Source of the DNA: Puniceicoccales bacterium
GTDB taxonomy: Bacteria > Verrucomicrobiota > Verrucomicrobiia > Opitutales > UBA953
DNA length: 8,260 bases
Reading direction: 5' to 3'
NCBI GenBank assembly: GCA_031289285.1
Contig: JAITPT010000307.1
Span: forward strand, 1 to 8,260
Below are positions 1 to 5,336 of this stretch, piece by piece (position 1 is the stretch's first letter; every line of letters starts with the position of its first letter). The position numbers and the translations under genes were made by a program. Below the pieces are notes generated by a model. The model made no database searches, was not told where the DNA came from, and saw nothing but the letters and a program-made list of their open reading frames with translations.

Positions 1-39
1 CCAGACTAAAAAAATCATTTGACATGACTAACACACCCA

Positions 40-89
40 CCTTTTCCTCCTCCGTCCTCCATCTTCCATCCCCCGTCCTCCCCTCTTCA
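40..89 (+). repeat. Polypyrimidine tract (C/T-rich low-complexity)
   Basis: A run of about 50 bases is almost entirely C and T, with imperfect TCCTCC/TCCATC sub-repeats. It lies directly before the TCTGYG words and contains no plausible gene. Two more C/T tracts occur at 701-745 and 8103-8141, so this is a recurring component of the intergenic mosaics. Positions 1-10 (ccagactaaa) repeat the word found at 756-765, so the window may begin inside another repeat copy. Confidence 0.6.
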
Positions 90-118
90 TATCTGCGTCA
101 TCTGTGTTATCTGCGGTT
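90..118 (+). repeat. TCTGYG short tandem words
   Basis: Three imperfect 9-base units are visible: ATCTGCGTC, ATCTGTGTT and ATCTGCGGT. The same word occurs on the opposite strand at 7888-7916 as a 10-base tandem (GCAGATGAGC). From memory, TCTGCG-type word repeats are scattered in intergenic DNA of several phyla, including Verrucomicrobiota, Planctomycetes and Bacteroidota. Their function is unknown. The rest of 119-166 shows nothing I can name. Confidence 0.6.
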
Positions 119-166
119 ACACACGGATTCCGCCTTGGGGTGGCACAGATTGCGCAAGATTTTGGA

Positions 167-185
167 GGTTCTTCGCTATTTTGAG
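167..185 (-). repeat. 19-bp end motif, left end of mosaic 1
   Basis: On the - strand this reads CTCAAAATAGCGAAGAACC. It is one of four copies in the window; the others are at 1176-1194 (+), 4716-4734 (-) and 5327-5345 (+). Bases just inside (186-210) also resemble the inner flank of the copy at 5327, sharing a GTGGCTGC word, so homology extends about 45 bases inward. Confidence 0.65.
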
Positions 186-268
186 CGGGAAATACGGACA
201 CCGGCAGCCACATGGGGCGAGTTCTGCATAACCGAAGGTGTAGCGTAGCGAAACCTCCGCTCAGCCGC

Positions 269-460
269 CAGCCGCCCACCCGCAACAAAGCCCCGCAAGG
301 GCGAGATTATTGGGTTACCAGATGCTGGGGGTGCGTGTTCCGGTTCAATCTTGTGGAGGGCACATGGTGGGCACTGCAAGGGAAAGTTGCACGAACCGCA
401 GCGAAGTCAAGTAATAAAATGGCTGCCTTTTTATTCGCAGCCTTTTTATTCGCATTCGGT
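269..460 (+). repeat. 192-bp tandem duplication, copy 1
   Basis: The unit begins cagccgcccacccgcaacaa and recurs exactly 192 bases later at 461, with scattered substitutions and compensating one-base indels. It contains a GCCC-rich hairpin word (about 287-299), a gattaccagatgctg-like segment and the family core gcgaagtcaag...ggctgcc at 401-439. In this copy a 15-base sub-unit, cctttttattcgcag, is itself doubled (427-456). GGCTGC (421-426) can pair with GCAGCC (437-442), followed by a T-rich stretch, giving a terminator-like shape. Confidence 0.8.
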
Positions 461-652
461 CAGCCGCCCACCCGCAACAAAGCCCCGCATGGGGCGAGAT
501 TATCGGATTACCAGATGCTGGTGGTGCGTGTTCCGGTTCAATCTTGTGGAGGGCGCGTGGTGGGCACGCAAGGGAAAGTTGCACGAACCACAGCGAAGTC
601 AAGTAATAAAATGGCTGCCTTTTAATTCGCAAACAATAAATGGGCAACATAT
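461..652 (+). repeat. 192-bp tandem duplication, copy 2
   Basis: This is the second copy of the unit at 269-460, and the one that continues into the tail shared with 7937-8130. Its hairpin word reads GCCCC-GCAT-GGGGC (479-492). The equivalent in the 71-bp repeat reads GCCCT-GCA-AGGGC, so the closing base pair differs but pairing is kept. The family core is at 593-631. Confidence 0.8.
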
Positions 653-728
653 TGCCCGTGTCGTAAGTTCCTGATTTATCGCTCAGTTGAGAGGCGGATA
701 CTTACTTCTCCCCTTCCCCCGCCTCCCC
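554..728 (+). repeat. Direct repeat shared with 7937-8130
   Basis: About 175 bases, from cgcgtggtgggcac to the C/T tract ending gcctcccc, recur in the same orientation at 7937-8130 with a few indels and substitutions. The segment includes the family core, the GGGCAA hairpin (642-657) and the gttgagaggcggatactta word. The right-hand copy carries a small insertion near the start and a 12-base internal duplication. Confidence 0.8.
642..657. repeat. GGGCAA/TTGCCC hairpin
   Basis: This is a perfect 6-bp stem, GGGCAA (642-647) and TTGCCC (652-657), around a CATA loop. The homologous copy at 8044-8059 keeps the stem intact while the loop becomes AATG. That is the pattern expected if the stem is under selection, although a single pair of copies is weak evidence. 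Confidence 0.55.
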
Positions 729-746
729 TACCCCTTCCTCTCTCCG

Positions 747-817
747 AATAATTAACCAGACTAAAGATTTTGCCATTGGGTCGTCGGGACATCCGATAAT
801 CTCGCCCTTGCAGGGCT
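747..817 (-). repeat. 71-bp perfect inverted repeat, left arm
   Basis: The reverse complement of this stretch is identical, base for base, to 4790-4860. The arm starts inside a GCCCT-GCA-AGGGC hairpin word and ends in a gttaattatt word. The two arms enclose 818-4789, which carries nuoH, the HNH gene, slyX and the aminotransferase. Homologous exchange between the arms would invert that block. Confidence 0.9.
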
Positions 818-857
818 TTGTGTGAGGGGTGGCTTTTCCGGAGGTTTCGCAAATGAA

Positions 858-874
858 AAAGTGTCTGGCACTTT
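858..874. repeat. AAAGTG/CACTTT hairpin word
   Basis: AAAGTG (858-863) and CACTTT (869-874) form a perfect 6-bp stem with a 5-base loop (TCTGG). Similar GTGTC-GGCAC hairpin words are, as I recall, scattered in many environmental bacterial genomes. An ATG at 853 would read MKKCL through it, but the frame is only repeat sequence. Confidence 0.5.
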
Positions 875-902
875 ATCGTCTGTGCGCCCGTGTGCGCTGT
901 GG

Positions 903-921
903 CACGGGCGTCTCGCCCGTG
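903..921. repeat. CACGGGCG/CGCCCGTG hairpin word
   Basis: This is a perfect 8-bp stem, CACGGGCG (903-910) and CGCCCGTG (914-921), with a 3-base TCT loop. Its translations are GTGVSPV on + and HGRDARAT on -. I recall these peptides as typical spurious-ORF signatures of a widespread intergenic repeat in Planctomycetes, Verrucomicrobiota and others. It could act as a small structured RNA or DNA element; nothing ties it to a gene. Confidence 0.6.
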
Positions 922-1003
922 TCGCGTGTGCGTCAGCACACCCAACACCGTCTCCTCCCGCAGAAGCAGTGCTGCTCGACCGCCCGTGCCGAACGAAAAA
1001 CGA

Positions 1004-1194
1004 GTGCCGCACTTGAATAAAAAGGCAGCCATTTTTTTCACTTGACCTCAAAATAGCTTGTGTCCGTTAGCCCCGTAGCACCACACACAACAGGTTTATA
1101 CCGGAACGCACACCGTTACTATCCACCAACTCGACAATCGCGCCTTCTGAGAGGCTGCGACACAATTGCGTCTCACTCAAAATAGCGAGGAAGC
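1004..1194 (+). repeat. Repeat-family copy upstream of nuoH (forward orientation)
   Basis: Positions 1004-1070 closely match 4949-5012 and 5204-5268, from the tgccgcac word through ggcagcca, the T-run and the cttgac word to the final gttag. The middle (1071-1160) has diverged but keeps the acacaacaggtttata word. The end (1154-1194) again matches, with ctgcgacac followed by the 19-bp end motif. TTGACC at 1042-1047 could serve as a -35 box, but no good -10 follows at a proper distance, so I do not call a promoter. Confidence 0.7.
1176..1194 (+). repeat. 19-bp end motif, right end of mosaic 1
   Basis: It reads CTCAAAATAGCGAGGAAGC and is immediately followed by ATG at 1195. The GCGAGGA inside would be a good Shine-Dalgarno sequence for that ATG, but the ATG is out of frame with nuoH. 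Confidence 0.65.
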
Positions 1195-1252
1195 ATGAAA
1201 AAATGCCTTATGCCCTTGTCTTTTGGCAGCGCGGACGCATTTTTCGGGGGCA

Positions 1253-2335
1253 ATGGATTTCCTTCAAATCGCGCTTATGGCACTTTACGCATTCGCGTTG
1301 GTCTTGGTTGTGATGACTTGCGTGGGTTGCTCCGTGCTCGTCGAACGCAAGGTAGGCGCATGGATGCAGGGGCGTCTCGGCCCGAATCGAGTCAGTTTGC
1401 CCGGGCTGGACACACTGCCCTTTTTCGGGCGGTGGATACAGCGGCTGGGCATTTTGCAGTTGCCCGCCGACGCCGCGAAACTCCTTTTCAAAGAAGACCC
1501 CACGCCTGCCCATGTGCGCAAACTGCCGTATTTTCTCGCGCCCTGCCTCGCGCTCGCGCCCGCCCTCATCGTGATAGCTATGCTGCCGTTCGGGCAATAC
1601 ATCGGCGCAGACGGCGCGGTGTCCCCGCTGATGTTGTGCGCAGCGGACACGGGGTTTTTGTTCATGTTCGCGGTGTCGTCGCTGGGGATCTACGGCATCA
1701 TTTTGGCGGGCTGGGCGGCCAACTCTAAATACCCGTTTCTGGGCGCGGTGCGCGGCGCGGCGCAACTTATCTCTTACGAGTTGACGATGCTGTTGGCGGT
1801 TTTGCCTGTGGTGCTGGCGACGGCGAGTCCGAGCGTAGAGAGTCCGCTAAATCTTTTCATAATCGCGAGCGAGCAAGGTGCGTTTTGGAACGTGTTCGTG
1901 CAACCGCTCGGCGCGTTGTTGTTTTTGACAGCGATTTTTGCGGAGTCGCACCGCCAGCCTTTTGATATGCCGGAGTCGGCGAGCGACCTTGTTGGCGGAT
2001 TTCACACAGAATACGGTGGCCTGAAACTTGGCTTGTTTTTTGTCGGCGAATACGCACGGATGCTCATTGGAAGCGCGTTGTTTATTTTGTTTTTTCTGGG
2101 CGGCTGGAATCTTCCTTTTGTGCCGCTATCGGTATTCGGCGCATTGGCACCAGCACTGGGCGTGGCGGTGTTTTTGGCAAAATTGTTTTGCATGGTTTTC
2201 CTTTTTGTCTGGGTGCGCTGGACACTGCCGCGTTTTCGCTACGACCAAGTGATGCGTCTCGGCTGGCGGCATCTACTGCCGCTGGCTCTGGCAAACTTTT
2301 TTGTGTATTTCATCGTGTATTCACTTTGGCCGTGA
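1253..2335 (+). CDS. nuoH: NADH-quinone oxidoreductase subunit H (complex I)
   Basis: The 360-aa protein is the NuoH/ND1 subunit of respiratory complex I. It sits in the inner membrane where the peripheral arm meets the proton-pumping arm and forms part of the quinone chamber. The N-terminal helix is followed by ERKVGAWMQGRLGPNRV (residues 31-47), a hallmark of the family. GWAANSKYPFLGAVRG (153-168) with ISYE (173-176), AESHRQPFDMPESASDLVGG (230-249) with HTEY (251-254), and RWTLPRFRYDQVM (322-334) also fit. Several hydrophobic segments match the expected eight helices, and the length is normal or slightly long. I chose ATG 1253 because the protein then starts directly with the first helix; a TTG at 1223 would add ten poorly fitting residues. 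A GGGGG run precedes the ATG very closely. In the quinone loop, a position usually Glu in PEAESELV appears to be Ala (residue 243). No nuoG or nuoI adjoins it, which is unusual. Confidence 0.97.
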   Translation: MDFLQIALMALYAFALVLVVMTCVGCSVLVERKVGAWMQGRLGPNRVSLPGLDTLPFFGRWIQRLGILQLPADAAKLLFKEDPTPAHVRKLPYFLAPCLALAPALIVIAMLPFGQYIGADGAVSPLMLCAADTGFLFMFAVSSLGIYGIILAGWAANSKYPFLGAVRGAAQLISYELTMLLAVLPVVLATASPSVESPLNLFIIASEQGAFWNVFVQPLGALLFLTAIFAESHRQPFDMPESASDLVGGFHTEYGGLKLGLFFVGEYARMLIGSALFILFFLGGWNLPFVPLSVFGALAPALGVAVFLAKLFCMVFLFVWVRWTLPRFRYDQVMRLGWRHLLPLALANFFVYFIVYSLWP

Positions 2336-2426
2336 GAATGCGTGAGACTGCGCCTACCGGATTGACAAAACGCTGCGCTGCGGGCAGAAGGCGCGGCTTT
2401 TCTGGCACCTACTTCGAGACACAATT

Positions 2427-3050
2427 ATGAGCAGTTCACGGATGAAACAACGTGTGCTCGTCCTCAATCGAGCATGGCAACCCGTCAACATCGTCGGGAT
2501 GCGCCGCGCCATAAACCTGCTCTTCCAAGAACACGCGCAAGTAATCCATGCGGACGCCTCGGGGCACCGCGTCATGCCGCTGGCGGAGTGGCTGGCGTTT
2601 TCCGAAAAACACCCCGACCCCGCCAACAGCATCCGTGCGGTGCGCCTTGCGGTGCTCGCGCCCTCGGTGCTGCTCCTCACGGAATACGACCGCCTGCCGA
2701 GGCGCGAGGTGCGCTTCAGCCGCAGAAATGTTTATCTGCGCGACGCACACCGCTGCCAGTATTGCGGGCGTGTTTTTGAGGTGGCCGAACTCACGCTCGA
2801 CCACGTCGTGCCGCGTGAAAAAGGCGGTAAGACGAATTGGGAAAACATCGTGACCGCTTGCTCGCGCTGCAACGCCAAGAAAGCAAACCGTCTGCCAAAC
2901 TTGGCGGGCATGGTGCTGCGCAAACTTCCCGCGAGACCGAAGTGGCGCGCCTTTCTCACCGCTTTTGCCGGCGAGGAAGAAGCCGCGCCTTGGCTACCGT
3001 TTATCGGCGCACCGCCCAAAGACCGCGCCCGAGCGGACAGCCCTCAATAG
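2427..3050 (+). CDS. HNH endonuclease family protein
   Basis: The 207-aa protein belongs to the widespread McrA-like HNH family that begins VLVLNRAWQPVNIVGMRRA (residues 10-28). The C-terminal half holds the treble-clef nuclease fold. It has zinc cysteines in CQYCG (110-114), then LDHVVPREKGG (124-134) with the catalytic-type His126, WENIV with Asn140, and CSRCN (145-149) with the second cysteine pair. All key residues are present, so it is probably an active metal-dependent DNA nuclease, but the physiological role of this family is not settled. It starts 91 bases after nuoH on the same strand and could be co-transcribed; I see no clear terminator in the gap. ATG 2427 lacks a strong ribosome site, and an in-frame ATG at 2442 (MKQRVLVLN) is an equally plausible start. 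Its 3' end overlaps the convergent slyX-like gene by 7 bases. No methylase or restriction partner is nearby. Confidence 0.9.
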   Translation: MSSSRMKQRVLVLNRAWQPVNIVGMRRAINLLFQEHAQVIHADASGHRVMPLAEWLAFSEKHPDPANSIRAVRLAVLAPSVLLLTEYDRLPRREVRFSRRNVYLRDAHRCQYCGRVFEVAELTLDHVVPREKGGKTNWENIVTACSRCNAKKANRLPNLAGMVLRKLPARPKWRAFLTAFAGEEEAAPWLPFIGAPPKDRARADSPQ

Positions 3051-3382
3051 TGGGGCGGTCGCTCGTTTTCCCAGAGACGGTCGGCGTTGCCCTGCCCGTC
3101 GTTTTGTGCGTCGAACGCGGCGGTGAGGCGTTTCACATCGGTGCGCAAACGCTCCGTCTCGCGGTATTGCTCCAGCATGGCGCGGTCTTGCCCGCCCACT
3201 TGACGCTCCAGAAACATCACTTTGATTTCAAGCTCGCGCACACGCTCCGCCAAGGCACCAGCCACATCGGCGGCCCCGACGGCGGGCTGCTCCACTTCTG
3301 GCGAAACGCCCGTGGTGCGCGACGTGGCACTCGGCGTGGCGCGGGCGGTGGCGCGGGCTGTGCTGCGTTTTACTGACTTCAT
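3044..3382 (-). CDS. slyX: SlyX-like small coiled-coil protein with N-terminal extension
   Basis: The 112-aa product resembles SlyX. Residues about 43-90 form a heptad-like helix (LAERVRELEIKVMFLERQVG, then ETERLRTDVKRLTAAFD) and the chain ends in RPPHY, the typical SlyX C-terminal signature. Known SlyX proteins are about 70 aa. Here a 40-residue, Ala/Thr/Arg-rich N-terminal stretch (MKSVKRSTARATARATPSAT) precedes the coil and is probably disordered. The biochemical function of SlyX is unknown. The gene lies 47 bases downstream of the aminotransferase on the same strand, so the two may form an operon. Its stop codon region overlaps the end of the HNH gene. The ATG at 3382 has no obvious Shine-Dalgarno sequence, and a downstream start would shorten the extension, but I see no ATG in the first 40 codons. 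Confidence 0.75.
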   Translation of the reverse strand: MKSVKRSTARATARATPSATSRTTGVSPEVEQPAVGAADVAGALAERVRELEIKVMFLERQVGGQDRAMLEQYRETERLRTDVKRLTAAFDAQNDGQGNADRLWENERPPHY

Positions 3383-3429
3383 AAGGGCGGGCTGAGCGAA
3401 AAGTTTTTTACGCGAAAACGGAAAAAGTT

Positions 3430-4611
3430 TCAGGCGGTTTGCAGTTCAAGCCACTCGCGGATGGCGGCGACAACTGCTGCGTGTTGCTCGGCGGAGAGGT
3501 CGGGATAAACGGGAATGCTGAGCACTTCGCCGCCAAGCCGGCCAGCGACGCGGATTGTCTCGCCGCCGCGCCCGATGCCTCGGAAACACTCCTGCTGGTC
3601 GAGCGAGAGCGGGTAGTAGATGTCGCTGCCGATGCTGCGAGCGGCGAGGTGTGCGCGGAGCGAGTCGCGGCGAGCGGCACCGCCGGAGACGCGCAGCGTG
3701 AACTGGTTCCAGATGCCCTCGCCGGAGAAGTCCACGGGCAAGAGCAAGAGCGCGTCGGCGGGCGCGTCGGGCGTGTTGGACGCCACGCCGGGCAACGCGC
3801 CGAGAGCGGCGTGGTAAGCGGCGGCGTGGGCGGCGCGGCGGCTGTTGTAGCCCGCGAGACGCGGAAGTTTCACGGCGAGAAGCGCCGCCTGAAGCGGGTC
3901 CATGCGGAAGTTGCCGCCGACAAACTTGTGGTAGTATTTCGGCTCCATGCCGTGGACGCGCAGGATGCGGGCGCGTTCGGCGAGTGCGTCGTCGTTGGCG
4001 GTGAGCAAACCCGAGTCGCCGAAACCACCAAGATTTTTGCTGGGGAAAAAACTGTATGCGCCGAGGTCGCCGAAACTCCCGACGGGACGCCCGTGCCATT
4101 TCGCGCCGAGCGATTGGGCGCAATCCTCTATGACGCGCAGCCCACGTTCGCTCGCAAACGCGAGCACGGCGTCCATATCCGCCGACTGCCCGAAGAGGTG
4201 GACGGGGATAATCGCCTTGGTGCGCGGGCCGGTTTTTTTGGCGGCGTCGGCGAGGTCAATGTTGAAACTGTGTGGGCAGACATCCGCCCAAACCGGAGTG
4301 GCACCCACGCGGGCGACGCAGCCAGCAGTGGCAAAAAAAGTGAAGGCGGGGACGATGACCTCATCGCCCGGGCCGACGCCCAGTGCCATCAACGCGAGCA
4401 AAATGGCGTCGGTGCCGCTGGAGACGCCGATGCCGTGGCGCGTCTGGCAAAGCGCGGCGGTATCGCGTTCAAACGCCTCGACCTCCGGCCCCATGATGTA
4501 GCGGCACGAGTGGAGCACACGGCGGAAGGCTTCGGTAAGTTCGGCGTCAATCTCGCCGTTTTGCGGTGCGAGGTCGAGTAGCGGGACGTTCACATTCTGA
4601 GCACTGGACAT
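3430..4611 (-). CDS. DegT/DnrJ/EryC1/StrS-family PLP-dependent sugar aminotransferase
   Basis: The 393-aa protein is a fold-type I PLP enzyme of the DegT family. These enzymes usually transfer an amino group from glutamate to a keto group on a nucleotide-linked sugar, in building O-antigen, capsule or other surface glycans. Visible motifs are VPLLDLAPQ near the N-terminus, SSGTDAI (64-70) for phosphate binding, PAFTFFATA (88-96), VIEDCAQSLGA (160-170) with Asp163 for the pyridine nitrogen, and SFFPSKNLGG (187-196) with Lys192 as the Schiff-base lysine. FVGGNFRMDPLQAA follows as in intact members. The length is typical. I chose ATG 4611 because MSSAQNVNVPLLDL matches the family start; the upstream TTG at 4653 adds 14 unlike residues. 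The exact sugar substrate cannot be read from sequence, and no other sugar-pathway gene is in view. slyX follows 47 bases downstream. The upstream region carries a 19-bp end motif at 4716-4734. Confidence 0.95.
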   Translation of the reverse strand: MSSAQNVNVPLLDLAPQNGEIDAELTEAFRRVLHSCRYIMGPEVEAFERDTAALCQTRHGIGVSSGTDAILLALMALGVGPGDEVIVPAFTFFATAGCVARVGATPVWADVCPHSFNIDLADAAKKTGPRTKAIIPVHLFGQSADMDAVLAFASERGLRVIEDCAQSLGAKWHGRPVGSFGDLGAYSFFPSKNLGGFGDSGLLTANDDALAERARILRVHGMEPKYYHKFVGGNFRMDPLQAALLAVKLPRLAGYNSRRAAHAAAYHAALGALPGVASNTPDAPADALLLLPVDFSGEGIWNQFTLRVSGGAARRDSLRAHLAARSIGSDIYYPLSLDQQECFRGIGRGGETIRVAGRLGGEVLSIPVYPDLSAEQHAAVVAAIREWLELQTA

Positions 4612-4715
4612 GCGCCGGACAGATAAACCGCCGCCCACGAAACGCGAACGCAAAAATCCGCGCCCCGCCCGCCGTCGCGCACCTTCGCGTAGGCATTCAG
4701 CAGATACAAAAAAGA

Positions 4716-4734
4716 GGTTCCTCGCTGTTTTGAG
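4716..4734 (-). repeat. 19-bp end motif, left end of mosaic 2
   Basis: On the - strand it reads CTCAAAACAGCGAGGAACC, identical to 5327-5345. It lies 105 bases upstream of the aminotransferase start, on the same strand as that gene, so it could also influence its transcription; no clear -35/-10 pair is visible. Confidence 0.7.
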
Positions 4735-4789
4735 AGGGACGCGAGTATTGGCAATTGCTGATGCTCCTTATCGGGGTCTCTTGTTTTTT

Positions 4790-4860
4790 AGCCCTGCAAG
4801 GGCGAGATTATCGGATGTCCCGACGACCCAATGGCAAAATCTTTAGTCTGGTTAATTATT
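4790..4860 (+). repeat. 71-bp perfect inverted repeat, right arm
   Basis: This is the exact reverse complement of 747-817. It begins with AGCCCT-GCA-AGGGC, a 5-bp hairpin word, continues with gattatcggatgtcccgacg and ends gttaattatt. Its end overlaps the start of the tandem unit at 4845. Confidence 0.9.
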
Positions 4861-5076
4861 CTGGCAACTTTTCGGAGGGAATCTGGATTTGCTTCGCGAA
4901 CACGTGGAAAATCATGCACTTACAACGCAGCAGACATTTTGGTCATTTGCCGCACTTGAATAAAAAGGCAGCCATTTTTTCGCTTGACTTCAAGATAACT
5001 TGTGTTCGTTAGACTTTTGTTTCGCACACAGCAGGATTTATAGTGCGTGGCTGCGGCACCAGCACTCTCAAAACAG
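4845..5076 (+). repeat. 255-base-period tandem repeat, copy 1
   Basis: The unit runs from agtctggttaattattctgg to ctcaaaacag and is followed by a 23-base purine-rich linker. It contains gaacacgtgg, aatcatgcacttacaacgc and the family core on the - strand (4958-4991). CGAACAC (4897-4903) could pair with GTGTTCG (5002-5008), and TGCCGCA (4948-4954) with TGCGGCA (5052-5058). These two pairings cross, so both together would need a pseudoknot. Confidence 0.85.
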
Positions 5077-5099
5077 GAGGGAGGAATTGGGAAGGAATT

Positions 5100-5336
5100 A
5101 GTCTGGTTAATTATTCTGGCAACTTTTCGGAGGGAATCCGGATTTGCTTCGCGAACACGTGGAAAATCATGCACTTACAACGCAGCAGGCATTTTGGTCA
5201 TTTGCCGCACTTGAATAAAAAGGCAGCCGTTTTTTTCGCTTGACTTCAAGATAACTTGTGTTCGTTAGACCTTTGTTTCGCACACAGCAGGATTTATAGT
5301 GCGTGGCTGCGGCACCAGCACTCCCACTCAAAACAG
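5100..5336 (+). repeat. 255-base-period tandem repeat, copy 2
   Basis: It matches copy 1 with only about four substitutions and small indels, for example ATCTGG to ATCCGG, one extra T in the T-run after GGCAGCC, and a four-base addition near the end. It runs on into the complete 19-bp end motif at 5327-5345. The high identity indicates a recent duplication. Confidence 0.85.

Larger units (their letters stand above)
167..1194. repeat. Intergenic repeat mosaic 1, bounded by inverted 19-bp ends
   Basis: This 1.03-kb stretch holds no convincing gene. Reading frames inside it are short, overlap on both strands and simply translate the repeats. Its left end (167-185, GGTTCTTCGCTATTTTGAG) and right end (1176-1194, CTCAAAATAGCGAGGAAGC) are inverted copies matching at 17 of 19 positions. 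Between them, in order, lie a 192-bp tandem duplication (269-652), a C/T tract (701-745), one arm of a perfect 71-bp inverted repeat (747-817), two short hairpins (858-874 and 903-921) and a repeat copy in the opposite orientation (1004-1194). The right end stops 58 bases before the nuoH ATG. No target-site duplication is visible. A non-autonomous mobile element is an inference. Confidence 0.55.

Noticed and set aside
421..450. Rho-independent terminator (GGCTGC...GCAGCC followed by T-rich DNA)
   Set aside because: The stem is only 6 bp with a 10-base loop, exists only because of a local micro-duplication, and no gene ends just upstream on that strand.
269..652. Possible CRISPR array
   Set aside because: The repeated units are 192 bp, with no short direct repeats separated by unique spacers and no cas genes.
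212..674. Overlapping open frames of 100-137 codons in mosaic 1
   Set aside because: They encode only the tandemly duplicated repeat (the same peptide phrases appear twice) and exist on both strands, so they are not genes.
1042..1070. Promoter with TTGACC as -35 in the repeat upstream of nuoH
   Set aside because: No acceptable -10 box lies 16-18 bases downstream. The equivalent TTGACT in the other copies also lacks one.
1195..1728. A 177-codon + strand open frame overlapping nuoH, with a good ribosome site
   Set aside because: It lies over the strongly conserved nuoH frame, has shadow-like Arg/Ala-rich composition and no recognisable domain. Only the start-site context is kept, as a low-interest finding.
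3439..4581. A 380-codon + strand open frame opposite the aminotransferase
   Set aside because: It is an antisense shadow of a clear DegT-family enzyme. Its protein is Val/Ala/Glu/Gly-rich with no motif, as expected from a GC-rich complementary strand.
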